Below, piece after piece: positions 1 to 7,490 of a stretch of 12,293 nt of DNA; position 1 is the stretch's first letter; the number at the start of each line of letters is the position of its first letter. Both the position numbers and the translations under genes were made by a program. The stretch spans positions 1 to 12,293 of the forward strand of contig CAJLUP010000048.1 in assembly GCA_905209865.1 (NCBI GenBank), given 5' to 3'. Under the pieces are notes generated by a model. It had not been told where the DNA came from and did not search any database. It saw only the letters and a program-made list of their open reading frames with translations. This DNA is from an uncultured Lachnospiraceae bacterium. GTDB lineage: Bacteria > Bacillota > Clostridia > Lachnospirales > Lachnospiraceae.

Positions 1-1
1 A

Positions 2-343
2 CCAAGAGACAAACGTGTAGAGATCGGCTTGACTTATATCTATGGAATCGGAAGAACAAGCGCAAGCCGTATTTTGGCAGATGCAGGAGTAGATCCGAAT
101 ACTCGTGTAAGAGATCTTACAAGTGAAGAAGTAAAGAAGATCAGCGCAGTGATCGATGAAACTCAGGTTGTAGAAGGTGACCTCAGAAGAGAGATCCAGC
201 TCAACATCAAGAGACTTAAAGAAATCGGATGCTACCGTGGAATCCGTCATAGAAAAGGACTTCCGGTGCGTGGTCAGAAGACAAAGACAAACGCAAGAAC
301 ATGTAAAGGTCCGAAGAGAACAGTAGCAAACAAGAAGAAATAA
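2..343 (+). CDS. rpsM: 30S ribosomal protein S13, 5' end cut by window
   Basis: S13 sits in the head of the 30S subunit and contacts the P-site tRNA and the bridge to 50S. The open frame is already running at base 2 and reads PRDKRVEIGLTYIYGIGRTS, which is S13 from about residue 10, so roughly nine N-terminal residues lie outside the window. The visible 113 residues include the helix-hairpin-helix region (TYIYGIGRTSASRIL), the conserved CYRGIRHRKGLPVRGQ segment and the basic tail ending in NKKK. An apparent TTG start at 29 is only an internal leucine codon of this frame. It is the first visible gene of the classical order S13-S11-S4-alpha-L17. Identity is certain from sequence; only the start is missing. 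Confidence 0.97.
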   Translation, partial: PRDKRVEIGLTYIYGIGRTSASRILADAGVDPNTRVRDLTSEEVKKISAVIDETQVVEGDLRREIQLNIKRLKEIGCYRGIRHRKGLPVRGQKTKTNARTCKGPKRTVANKKK

Positions 344-358
344 AACACTTAACGAAAG

Positions 359-379
359 CAAGCTGATAAGCGCAGCTTG
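359..379 (+). other. Stem-loop in the rpsM-rpsK spacer
   Basis: A perfect 7-bp hairpin, CAAGCTG / CAGCTTG with a 7-nt loop, starts 15 nt after the rpsM stop. No T-run follows, so it is not a terminator. It may protect the upstream mRNA end or mark a processing site. The spacer is 142 nt, long for neighbouring ribosomal genes, and holds no gene that I can see. Confidence 0.4.
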
Positions 380-485
380 AGGTTGGTGTGAACTTTGTTC
401 GATGAAACTTAAAGAGATGTTTTCGAATTTAGTGAATCGAATTACCTTAGAAATCAAAGAGAAAGAAGAAAGTAGGTTAGTTTAA

Positions 486-881
486 ATGGCAAAGAAAGTT
501 GCAAAAAAAGTAACAAAAAAACGTGTCAAGAAAAACGTTGAACGAGGACAGGCACATATCCAGTCATCTTTTAATAATACAATCGTTACATTAACAGATA
601 CACAGGGAAATGCTCTTTCATGGGCAAGTGCAGGCGGTCTGGGATTTAGAGGTTCAAGAAAATCTACTCCATATGCAGCACAGATGGCAGCTGAGACAGC
701 AGCTAAAGCGGCATTGGTACACGGACTTAAGTCTGTAGATGTATTCGTAAAAGGACCGGGATCAGGACGTGAAGCAGCAATCCGTGCTCTTCAGGCATGT
801 GGTATTGACGTAGTAAGTATCAAAGACGTAACACCGGTTCCGCATAACGGATGCCGCCCGCCGAAACGCAGAAGAGTGTAA
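486..881 (+). CDS. rpsK: 30S ribosomal protein S11
   Basis: S11 is a platform protein of the 30S subunit near the mRNA exit. The 131-residue product has a lysine-rich start (MAKKVAKKVTKKRVKK), the core SFNNTIVTLTD, the GFRGSRKSTPYAAQ segment, the VKGPGSGREAAIRAL motif and the family's C-terminal signature HNGCRPPKRRRV. Length matches the family. The ATG is supported by homology to the usual N-terminus; its ribosome binding site (AAGTAGG at about 469-475, 10 nt upstream) is weak compared with the AGGAGG sites of other genes here. It lies 142 nt after rpsM and 85 nt before rpsD and is surely in the same operon. Nothing unusual is seen in the protein. Confidence 0.97.
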   Translation: MAKKVAKKVTKKRVKKNVERGQAHIQSSFNNTIVTLTDTQGNALSWASAGGLGFRGSRKSTPYAAQMAAETAAKAALVHGLKSVDVFVKGPGSGREAAIRALQACGIDVVSIKDVTPVPHNGCRPPKRRRV

Positions 882-899
882 TCGACGGCTGAACATTAT

Positions 900-946
900 C
901 ATACACCGGAAAGTAACTTGGAAAGCGGTATAAAACCGCTCGTATG
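900..946 (+). other. Possible folded leader before rpsD
   Basis: The 85-nt spacer between rpsK and rpsD contains a perfect 6-bp hairpin (AGCGGT, 5-nt loop, ACCGCT at 924-940). An outer pairing CATAC (900-904) with GTATG (942-946) would enclose it. The fold ends about 8 nt before the AGGAGG of rpsD. S4 is a known autoregulator that binds its own mRNA in several bacteria, so this could be its translational operator. That role is inference; the sequence shows only the complementarity. Confidence 0.35.
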
Positions 947-966
947 TATAAATTAGGAGGATAGAC

Positions 967-1560
967 ATGGCAGTAAACAGAGTTCCTGTTCTTAAAAGAT
1001 GCCGTTCTTTAGGCATGGATCCGATTTACCTCGGAATTAATAAAAAATCTAACAGACAGTTAAAAAGAGCAAACAGAAAAATGAGCGAGTACGGTCTGCA
1101 GCTTCGTGAGAAACAGAAAGCGAAATTCATCTACGGCGTACTTGAGAAACCGTTTAGAAACTACTATGCGAAAGCAAAACAGATGGAAGGAATGACAGGT
1201 GAAAACCTGATGAGAATTCTTGAGTCCAGACTGGATAACGTAATCTTCCGCTTGGGACTTGCCAGAACAAGAAAAGAAGCAAGACAGATCGTTGATCACA
1301 AACACGTTCTTGTAAACGGCAAACAGGTAAACATTCCGTCTTACCTTGTAAAAGCCGGAGATACGATTGAGATCAAAGAAAGCAAAAAAGGCTCACAGAG
1401 ATATAAAGAAATCCTTGAAGCAACAGCCGGCAACATGGTTCCGGAGTGGCTCGATGTTGATGCAGAGAACCTGAAAGGATCTGTAAAAGAACTTCCGGCA
1501 AGAGAAGCGATCGATGTTCCGGTAGATGAGATGTTGATTGTCGAGTTATATTCTAAATAA
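967..1560 (+). CDS. rpsD: 30S ribosomal protein S4
   Basis: S4 is a primary 16S rRNA binder that nucleates assembly of the 30S body and helps shape the mRNA entry tunnel. The product has 197 residues, the usual size. The N-terminal half (about 1-85) is the S4-specific region. The S4 RNA-binding domain starts near residue 88 with SRLDNVIFRLGLARTRKEAR and continues through VNGKQVNIPSYLVKAGDTIEI. Only one cysteine (Cys12) is visible in the N-terminal region, so this is the form without the four-cysteine zinc site. The ATG has a strong AGGAGG site about 7 nt upstream. In other bacteria S4 represses translation of its own operon; a candidate folded leader lies immediately upstream. Identity is certain. 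Confidence 0.97.
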   Translation: MAVNRVPVLKRCRSLGMDPIYLGINKKSNRQLKRANRKMSEYGLQLREKQKAKFIYGVLEKPFRNYYAKAKQMEGMTGENLMRILESRLDNVIFRLGLARTRKEARQIVDHKHVLVNGKQVNIPSYLVKAGDTIEIKESKKGSQRYKEILEATAGNMVPEWLDVDAENLKGSVKELPAREAIDVPVDEMLIVELYSK

Positions 1561-1619
1561 TATCGGCTGCAACAGCGTATCCCTTCAACATTTTAAAACC
1601 CAAAAGGAGGGTCTGTGTA

Positions 1620-2582
1620 GTGTTTGATTTTAATAAACCTAATATTGAGATTACGGATGTTTCAGAAGATAAAAAATATGGAAGATTTGTCGTAGAACCG
1701 CTTGAGAGAGGCTATGGTACAACACTCGGAAATTCTCTGAGAAGAATCATGCTTTCCTCTCTGCCGGGATCGGCAATCAGTTCTGTTAAGATCGACGGTG
1801 TTCTTCATGAATTCAGTTCGATACCGGGTGTGAAAGAAGATGTGACAGAGATCATCATGAACTTGAAATCTCTTGCCATCAGAAACGCGTCTGATTCAGA
1901 CGAGCCGAAGACAGCATATATTCAGTTTGAAGGTGAAGGTGTCGTAACAGGCGCTGATATCGAGACAGGAGATCCGGATATCGAGATCGTAAATCCGGAC
2001 CAGGTAATCGCTACATTAAGCGGTGGGAAAGACTGCAAGCTGAATATGGAATTGACGATCACAAAAGGCAGAGGATATGTAAGCTCCGATAAGAATAAGA
2101 CGGAAGATATGCCGATTGGCGTGATTGCAATCGATTCGATCTATACGCCGGTTGAACGTGTAAATCTGACTGTTGAGAATACTCGTGTCGGACAGATTAC
2201 GGATTATGATAAATTGACACTTGATGTTTGGACAAAAGGAACAATGCTTCCAGATGAGGCAGTAAGCCTTGCAGCAAAGGTGCTGAGCGAACATTTGAAA
2301 CTCTTTGTTGACCTTTCAGAAGTTGCTCAGGTTGCGGAAGTAATGATCGAGAAAGAAGATGACGAGAAAGAGAAAGTTCTTGAGATGAGTATCGATGAAC
2401 TTGAACTTTCTGTTCGTTCCTATAATTGTCTGAAGAGAGCCGGAATCAATACAGTAGAAGAACTTACAAATAAGACTCCTGAGGATATGATGAAAGTCCG
2501 TAACCTCGGACGGAAATCCCTTGAGGAAGTGCTTGCTAAGTTAAAAGAGCTCAATCTTGAGCTGAATCAGGGCGAGGAGTAA
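1620..2582 (+). CDS. rpoA: DNA-directed RNA polymerase subunit alpha
   Basis: This is the alpha subunit, whose dimer is the assembly platform of RNA polymerase and whose C-terminal domain touches UP elements and activators. The 320-residue product shows the N-terminal dimerisation domain (residues 1 to about 230, with EPLERGYGTTLGNSLRRIML), an acidic linker rich in E/D/K (about 240-255), and the C-terminal domain from about residue 256. The DNA-binding Arg266 and Asn269 fall in SVRSYNCLKRAGI, and a helix-hairpin-helix follows (KVRNLGRKSLEEV). The start is GTG, chosen because AAAGGAGG ends 9 nt before it and the N-terminus MFDFNKPNIEI matches the family. It follows rpsD by 59 nt, the standard alpha-operon order. 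Nothing is missing. Confidence 0.98.
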   Translation: MFDFNKPNIEITDVSEDKKYGRFVVEPLERGYGTTLGNSLRRIMLSSLPGSAISSVKIDGVLHEFSSIPGVKEDVTEIIMNLKSLAIRNASDSDEPKTAYIQFEGEGVVTGADIETGDPDIEIVNPDQVIATLSGGKDCKLNMELTITKGRGYVSSDKNKTEDMPIGVIAIDSIYTPVERVNLTVENTRVGQITDYDKLTLDVWTKGTMLPDEAVSLAAKVLSEHLKLFVDLSEVAQVAEVMIEKEDDEKEKVLEMSIDELELSVRSYNCLKRAGINTVEELTNKTPEDMMKVRNLGRKSLEEVLAKLKELNLELNQGEE

Positions 2583-2904
2583 TCGCTGTATAGAAAATCG
2601 AGGATTTTTCGGAAAATAGATGTGCGATGAAAGCCATGCAGAATCTGCGATGTGCATTTAAATACATTTATAAATAGAAGAACGATCCGCGAGCATTTGA
2701 TTAATAAGCCCGAAGATGCATAATTGAATGTGTAGTTATGGTTCAGGCATACCTTGGCAGAAACAGAAAAGATGCCTTACATTTTCCTGAAGGAAGATGT
2801 GTGTGCCGGCGCTTGTTTAGAACTAAAAAACCGCGGAAAGCAGCAATCCTGCTTGGCGGATGGCGCGTATGGACTATGACGGAAAGATTAGGAGGAAATA
2901 TAAA
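2583..2904 (+). other. Long rpoA-rplQ spacer with several stem-loops
   Basis: This 322-nt stretch has no convincing gene. It holds several inverted repeats. AAAATC/GATTTT at 2594-2608 overlaps an alternative ATTTT/AAAAT hairpin at 2604-2617. A 9-bp stem at 2779-2800 has a TGAA loop and one wobble pair. A composite hairpin at 2831-2859 pairs CCGC with GCGG and AAGCAG with CTGCTT around a 5-nt loop, and ends 30 nt before the rplQ ribosome binding site. A weak promoter-like pair, TTGATT and CATAAT with a 16-nt spacer, lies at 2697-2724. A 72-codon frame starting at 2738 runs into rplQ in another frame and has no visible ribosome binding site, so I do not call it. A leader controlling rplQ is possible but unproven. 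Confidence 0.4.
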
Positions 2905-3423
2905 ATGGCAAAGTATAGAAAACTCGGCAGAACATCCAGCCAGAGAAAAGCATTGATCAGAAACCAGGTAACGGCTCTGCTTAACAACGGAAAGATCGTT
3001 ACAACTGAAGCGAAAGCAAAAGAAATTCGCAAAGAAGCAGAAAAACTTATCGCATTGGCTGTGAAAGAGAAAGATAACTTCGACGAAGTAACAGTAATGG
3101 CAAAAGTTGCCCGCAAAGACAAAGACGGCAAGAGAGTGAAAGAAGTTGTTGACGGAAAGAAAGTTACTGTTTACGACGAAGTAGAGAAAAAGATCAAAAA
3201 AGATCAGCCGAGCAGACTTCATGCAAGACGTGAAATGCTGAAAGTTCTTTACCCGGTTAAAGAGGGCGAGAACAAGAAAGCAAAAGAAATCGATATGGTT
3301 GCAAAACTGTTTGATGAGATCGCTCCGAAATACGCAGATCGTAACGGTGGTTACACAAGAATCGTAAAGATTGGTCAGCGTAAAGGTGACGCAGCGATGG
3401 AAGTTCTTCTTGAGCTTGTATAA
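2905..3423 (+). CDS. rplQ: 50S ribosomal protein L17 with internal insertion
   Basis: L17 is a 50S protein near the peptide exit tunnel. The product has 172 residues, whereas many bacterial L17 proteins have about 115-130. The N-terminal core MAKYRKLGRTSSQRKALIRN and the C-terminal core (SRLHARREM, then NGGYTRIVKIGQRKGD and a final LELV) are canonical. The extra length is a lysine/glutamate-rich insertion at about residues 55-100, placed where short L17 proteins go directly to LHARR. The start at 2905 is chosen over an in-frame ATG at 2860 because AGGAGG lies 9 nt upstream of 2905 and the family starts MA-YRKLGRT. It closes the alpha operon and is followed by a strong terminator. No frameshift is seen. 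Confidence 0.96.
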   Translation: MAKYRKLGRTSSQRKALIRNQVTALLNNGKIVTTEAKAKEIRKEAEKLIALAVKEKDNFDEVTVMAKVARKDKDGKRVKEVVDGKKVTVYDEVEKKIKKDQPSRLHARREMLKVLYPVKEGENKKAKEIDMVAKLFDEIAPKYADRNGGYTRIVKIGQRKGDAAMEVLLELV

Positions 3424-3471
3424 GAGCTGAGTGGACGAAATATTTTAGCAGATCAATATTGAATTAGTGAG

Positions 3472-3508
3472 AAAACTCTTTCTATGGATTTCATAGAAAG
3501 AGTTTTTT
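3472..3508 (+). terminator. Terminator of the ribosomal/rpoA operon
   Basis: A perfect 15-bp stem (left arm 3472-3486, right arm 3492-3506) with the 5-nt loop GATTT runs into a T-tract (3503-3508). It lies 49 nt after the rplQ stop and is a textbook intrinsic terminator. The A-tract of the left arm would also give some activity on the minus strand. Confidence 0.93.
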
Positions 3509-3595
3509 GTAATGTCAGAATTGGATAGAAGAGGCTGTTTTTAAGGTTGTTTTATGAGCTTTTGTAGAAAGTGCACAAATAATTTTTGAAAAATA

Positions 3596-3613
3596 CCGTT
3601 AAAATATTAACAA
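3596..3613. promoter_or_regulatory. Rex-type operator upstream of adhE (site 1)
   Basis: The 18-bp CCGTTAAAATATTAACAA fits the clostridial Rex pattern TTGTTAA-N4-TTAACAA at 12 of 14 defined positions; the two misses are the first two bases. Rex is the NADH/NAD+ sensing repressor that commonly controls fermentative genes such as adhE. The site lies 9 bp upstream of the -35 box. The family link is established knowledge; use of this site is inference. Confidence 0.6.
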
Positions 3614-3621
3614 ATATATTG

Positions 3622-3639
3622 TTGACAATTATTTAACAA
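3622..3639. promoter_or_regulatory. Rex-type operator over the adhE -35 box (site 2)
   Basis: TTGACAATTATTTAACAA has the same 18-bp geometry (7-4-7) and matches the Rex pattern at 12 of 14 positions, with a perfect TTAACAA right half. Its left half is the -35 hexamer itself, so a bound repressor would block RNA polymerase directly. The AT-rich background means chance similarity cannot be excluded. Confidence 0.5.
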
Positions 3640-3650
3640 ACGGATATACT
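3622..3650 (+). promoter_or_regulatory. adhE promoter
   Basis: A perfect -35 TTGACA (3622-3627) and a -10 TATACT (3645-3650) are separated by exactly 17 bp, close to the ideal vegetative sigma promoter. Predicted transcription begins near 3657, leaving a leader of about 70 nt before adhE. The two Rex-like sites lie upstream of and on this promoter. Confidence 0.9.
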
Positions 3651-3725
3651 TGAAGTTGTGAGAAACAAGATAGATAACGGTTTGAGAAGAGGAAACCGGA
3701 ACTCAATTACAGGAGGAATTATCAA

Positions 3726-6344
3726 ATGGCAAAGAAAGAAAAAACAGTCGTACCTGAGATTGTTGACAGTGTAGAAGCGCTTGAAGCAAAAATGAAAGCA
3801 ATGCGCGAAGCACAGAAGATTTTCGCGACATTTACTCAGGAGCAGGTTGACAAGATTTTCTATGAAGCAGCTATGGCAGCCAACAAACAGCGTATCCCGC
3901 TTGCAAAAATGGCAGTAGAAGAGACGCAGAGAGGTATTGTTGAAGATAAAGTTATCAAAAACCACTACGCTGCAGAGTATATATATAACGCGTACAAGAA
4001 TACAAAAACTTGCGGCGTGATCGAAGAAGATACAGCTTACGGAATTAAGAAAGTAGCAGAGCCGATCGGTCTTGTTGCGGCGGTTATCCCGACAACAAAC
4101 CCGACTTCTACGGCAATCTTCAAGACATTGATCTGTTTGAAGACAAGAAACGCGATCATCATCAGCCCGCACCCGGCTGCAAAAGCATGTACGATCGCAG
4201 CAGCAAAAGTTGTACTTGACGCAGCAGTAAAAGCAGGAGCACCGGAAGGAATCATCGGATGGATCGATGCACCGTCACTGGAGCTTACAAATACAGTTAT
4301 GAGAGACGCAGATATCATTCTGGCAACAGGCGGTCCTGGAATGGTAAAAGCTGCTTACTCTTCAGGAAAACCGGCTCTCGGCGTTGGTGCTGGAAATACA
4401 CCGGTTATCATTGATGACACAGCAGATGTAAGAATGGCTGTAAACTCTATCATTCATTCTAAAACATTTGATAATGGTATGATCTGTGCTTCCGAGCAGT
4501 CTGTAACTGTTCTGGAAAGCGTATACGAGCAGGCGAAGAAAGAATTTGCTTACAGAGGATGCTACTTCCTGAAACCGGGAAAAGAGCTTGACGCAGTTCG
4601 TAAAACAATCATCATCAACGGAGCGCTTAACAGCAAGATCCCTGGAAAATCTGCATATGAGATTGCAAAACTTGCAGGCGTAAATGTTCCGGAAGATACA
4701 AAGATCCTTATCGGTGAAGTTGAGTCTGTAGATATCGCAGAAGAATTCGCTCACGAGAAACTGTCACCGGTACTTGCAATGTACAAAGCAAAAACATTTG
4801 ACGAAGCTCTTGATAAAGCTGCTCAGCTTGTAGCTGACGGTGGATACGGACATACATCTTCTCTGTATGTACATCCGGCAGAGAAAGAAAAGATCCAGAA
4901 ACATTACGAAGCAATGAAAACTTGCCGTGTTCTGATCAATACACCGGCTTCACAGGGTGGTATCGGAGATCTTTACAACTTCAAACTTGCTCCGTCACTG
5001 ACACTTGGATGTGGATCATGGGGCGGAAACTCTGTATCAGAGAACGTTGGTGTAAAACATCTTCTGAACGTGAAAACAGTTGCCGAGAGGAGAGAGAATA
5101 TGCTGTGGTTTAGAACACCTGAGAAAGTTTACTTTAAGAAAGGCTGTATGCCGGTAGCGCTTGACGAGCTTGGAACAGTAATGCACAAGAAGAAAGCGTT
5201 CATCGTTACAGATACATTCCTTTACAAAAACGGATATGTAGATCCGATCGAGAAGAAACTGGATGAGATGGGAATTCAGCATACATGCTTCTACAACGTA
5301 GCTCCGGACCCGACTCTGCAGTGCGCTCAGGAAGGTGTAGCTCAGATGAGAGCATTCGAGCCGGATACAATCATCGCACTTGGTGGTGGATCTGCAATGG
5401 ATGCTGCTAAGATCATGTGGCTTATGTATGAGCATCCGGAAGCAAACTTTGAAGACATGGCTATGGACTTCATGGATATCCGTAAGAGAGTATTTACATT
5501 CCCGAAAATGGGTGAGAAAGCATACTTCGTAGCGATCCCGACATCTTCAGGAACAGGTTCTGAGGTTACACCGTTTGCGATCATCACAGATGCTGAAACA
5601 GGCGTTAAATGGCCGATCGCTGACTACGAACTTCTCCCGAACATGGCAATCGTTGACGTTGACAATGCAATGACAGCTCCGAAGGGACTGACAAGTGCAT
5701 CAGGTATCGACGTAATGACACATGCAATCGAGGCTTATGTATCTATCATGGCAACAGACTACACAGATGGTCTTGCAATGAAAGCTGTTAAGATGGTATT
5801 TGAAAACCTTCCGTCAGCATACGAGAACGGAGCAAATGATCCGAAGGCTCGTGAAGAGATGGCAAATGCTTCCTGTATGGCAGGTATGGCATTCGCAAAC
5901 GCATTCCTTGGTGTGAACCACTCTATGGCTCATAAACTTGGTGCATTCCATCACTTGCCGCATGGTGTTGCAAATGCTGTAATCCTTACAGAGGTTATGA
6001 GATACAATGCAGCAGAAGTTCCGACAAAGATGGGAACATTCTCACAGTATCAGTATCCGCATGCACTTGCAAGATATGCAGAACTTGGACGTTTCGCAGG
6101 ATGCACAGGAAATACAGATGAAGAAGTATTTGAAAACTTCATTGCAAAACTGGAAGATCTGAAAGAGAAGATCGGCATCAAGAAAACAATCAAAGATTAC
6201 GGTGTTGACGAGAAATATTTCCTTGAGACTCTGGATGATATGTGCGAGCAGGCATTTAATGACCAGTGTACAGGAGCAAACCCGAGATATCCGCTTATGA
6301 AAGAGATCAAAGATATCTATCTGAAATGCTACTACGGCAAATAA
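3726..6344 (+). CDS. adhE: Bifunctional acetaldehyde-CoA / alcohol dehydrogenase AdhE
   Basis: AdhE reduces acetyl-CoA to acetaldehyde and then to ethanol, using two NADH, and so regenerates NAD+ in fermentation. The product has 872 residues, the full fused length. Residues 1 to about 440 are the aldehyde dehydrogenase domain with catalytic Cys254 in DNGMICASEQSV. After a linker, about 455-872 form the iron-dependent alcohol dehydrogenase, with the NAD-binding GGGSAMDAAK at 553-562 and metal ligands Asp662, His666, His732 and His746 (in GIDVMTHAIEAY and NHSMAHKLGAFHHLPHG). Both active sites are intact. AdhE usually assembles into helical filaments (spirosomes). The ATG at 3726 has AGGAGG 9 nt upstream. 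It is a single-gene unit with its own promoter, likely Rex operators and terminator. Confidence 0.98.
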   Translation: MAKKEKTVVPEIVDSVEALEAKMKAMREAQKIFATFTQEQVDKIFYEAAMAANKQRIPLAKMAVEETQRGIVEDKVIKNHYAAEYIYNAYKNTKTCGVIEEDTAYGIKKVAEPIGLVAAVIPTTNPTSTAIFKTLICLKTRNAIIISPHPAAKACTIAAAKVVLDAAVKAGAPEGIIGWIDAPSLELTNTVMRDADIILATGGPGMVKAAYSSGKPALGVGAGNTPVIIDDTADVRMAVNSIIHSKTFDNGMICASEQSVTVLESVYEQAKKEFAYRGCYFLKPGKELDAVRKTIIINGALNSKIPGKSAYEIAKLAGVNVPEDTKILIGEVESVDIAEEFAHEKLSPVLAMYKAKTFDEALDKAAQLVADGGYGHTSSLYVHPAEKEKIQKHYEAMKTCRVLINTPASQGGIGDLYNFKLAPSLTLGCGSWGGNSVSENVGVKHLLNVKTVAERRENMLWFRTPEKVYFKKGCMPVALDELGTVMHKKKAFIVTDTFLYKNGYVDPIEKKLDEMGIQHTCFYNVAPDPTLQCAQEGVAQMRAFEPDTIIALGGGSAMDAAKIMWLMYEHPEANFEDMAMDFMDIRKRVFTFPKMGEKAYFVAIPTSSGTGSEVTPFAIITDAETGVKWPIADYELLPNMAIVDVDNAMTAPKGLTSASGIDVMTHAIEAYVSIMATDYTDGLAMKAVKMVFENLPSAYENGANDPKAREEMANASCMAGMAFANAFLGVNHSMAHKLGAFHHLPHGVANAVILTEVMRYNAAEVPTKMGTFSQYQYPHALARYAELGRFAGCTGNTDEEVFENFIAKLEDLKEKIGIKKTIKDYGVDEKYFLETLDDMCEQAFNDQCTGANPRYPLMKEIKDIYLKCYYGK

Positions 6345-6380
6345 GATCGGGGAATTGATTTATAAATAGTATTTTACATC

Positions 6381-6428
6381 AGAGCGTTGCAGGCAGAGGA
6401 GAAATCCGATGCTGCGGCGCTCTTTTTT
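6381..6428 (+). terminator. adhE terminator
   Basis: A 12-bp stem (left 6381-6392, right 6412-6423, two G-T wobbles) with a 19-nt loop runs into six T (6423-6428), 37 nt after the adhE stop. The loop contains a small inner GGA-GAAA-TCC hairpin. It is a convincing intrinsic terminator. Confidence 0.9.
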
Positions 6429-6664
6429 GCATGGCGACGAGCCGAAGTTCGGGATTGCCGAGACCCTGCAACTGTTTACAATCCAGGAATGTGCATTTTG
6501 GCATCTCCGGTGATTGTATGGTAATTTTCAGTGAAATGTATTTTGGAAAAAACAGTATTATAATCTTAAAAAAGTATAAAAAAACCGACAGAGTGATAAA
6601 AATTTAACAATTAGATAATTTGTAAAAATATAGTTAAAAATTGCACAAACTTTGCTTAGAGGGG
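6429..6664. other. Gene-free stretch between adhE and the kinase gene
   Basis: I see no gene here on either strand. The left part has a short perfect inverted repeat, CCGAAGTTCGG, at 6442-6452. The right part (about 6540-6650) is very A/T-rich with a TATAAT at 6559-6564, but no matching -35 box lies at the right distance. Confidence 0.5.
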
Positions 6665-6693
6665 TTTCTTTTCTGAAAATCAGGGTGTATAAT
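6665..6693 (+). promoter_or_regulatory. Promoter of the kinase-like gene
   Basis: A consensus -10 TATAAT lies at 6688-6693. The -35 position 17 bp upstream is a poor match (TTTCTT at 6665-6670), so the promoter may need an activator or rely on the AT-rich upstream tract. The predicted start is near 6700, with a leader of about 35 nt. Confidence 0.55.
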
Positions 6694-6734
6694 GAGCTCA
6701 TCAAAAACAAAAACCCATTAAGGAGGCCACTATT

Positions 6735-7490
6735 ATGAAACTTGAAGAAAAAAATATTATCGTAAAACGTCCATATAAAACAGTTTACAAATGCGACGAC
6801 AGTATCGTAAAAGTATTTAATGAAGAGCATCCGAAGTCAGACATATTTAACGAAGCGCTGATTACAGCAAGAATTGAAGAGACCGGACTTGAGATCCCGA
6901 AAGTGAAAGGGGTTACTCAGGTAGAAGGCAAATGGGCGATCGAGATCGAGTATAAAGATGGCAAGACGATGGAAGATATGATGAATTCCGATAAAAAGAA
7001 TATCGAGAAATATATGGAAGATTTCGTAGATCTTCAGCTTCAGATTCACAATGAGACATCACCTCTTCTGAAAGGCATGAAAGACAAACTTGCGCGTCAG
7101 ATTAACAGCCTGAAAGAAGTGGACGCAACAACAAGATACGAACTTCTTACAAGATTGGAAAGTATGCCGAAACATAATAAAGTATGCCATGGCGATTTTA
7201 ATCCGAGTAATGTAATCGTAGGGAAAAACGGTAAGATGACAGTTGTAGACTGGGCACATGCAACCCAAGGTAATGCAAGTGCAGATGCAGCTATGACATA
7301 TCTCCTCTTTGCATTGAAAGATCAGGAAACAGCTGATCTGTATTTGAAATTATTCTGCAAGAAGAGCGATACAGCAAGACAATATGTACAGCAGTGGCTT
7401 CCGATCGTGGCAGCAGCACAGCTTACAAAAGATAATGAGTTAGAAAAAGATTTCTTGATGAAATGGATCGATGTTATTGACTATCAATAG
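6735..7490 (+). CDS. Phosphotransferase of the APH / choline kinase fold
   Basis: The 251-residue protein belongs to the aminoglycoside phosphotransferase / choline kinase superfamily, small-molecule kinases that use ATP. Visible marks are a short N-terminal lobe (VYKCDDSIVKVFNE, with Lys26 a candidate ATP-binding lysine), the catalytic loop CHGDFNPSNVIV with His152, Asp154 and Asn159, and the metal-binding VDWAHA with Asp172. No signal peptide or membrane segment is seen, so it should be cytoplasmic. The ATG has AAGGAGG 8 nt upstream. The substrate cannot be told from sequence: aminoglycosides, choline, a sugar or another metabolite are all possible, and resistance should not be assumed. A TetR regulator gene follows, 60 nt after its stop. 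Confidence 0.85.
   Translation: MKLEEKNIIVKRPYKTVYKCDDSIVKVFNEEHPKSDIFNEALITARIEETGLEIPKVKGVTQVEGKWAIEIEYKDGKTMEDMMNSDKKNIEKYMEDFVDLQLQIHNETSPLLKGMKDKLARQINSLKEVDATTRYELLTRLESMPKHNKVCHGDFNPSNVIVGKNGKMTVVDWAHATQGNASADAAMTYLLFALKDQETADLYLKLFCKKSDTARQYVQQWLPIVAAAQLTKDNELEKDFLMKWIDVIDYQ

Noticed and set aside
2738..2956. A 72-codon + strand frame in the rpoA-rplQ spacer
   Set aside because: It has no ribosome binding site, runs into rplQ in another frame, and its product resembles no protein I know. The DNA is better explained as a structured spacer.
2743..3222. A 159-codon minus-strand frame opposite rplQ
   Set aside because: It is the complement of an A-rich ribosomal gene, which yields F/S/L-rich chance frames.
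3633..4172. A 179-codon minus-strand frame opposite the adhE start
   Set aside because: It is a Cys/Phe-rich complement of adhE codons that would overlap the adhE promoter, with no support as a gene.
6590..6650. A Rex-like site upstream of the kinase gene
   Set aside because: TTTAACAATTAG and TTTGT...ACAAA pieces are present, but none shows the 7-4-7 arrangement. The tract is simply A/T-rich.
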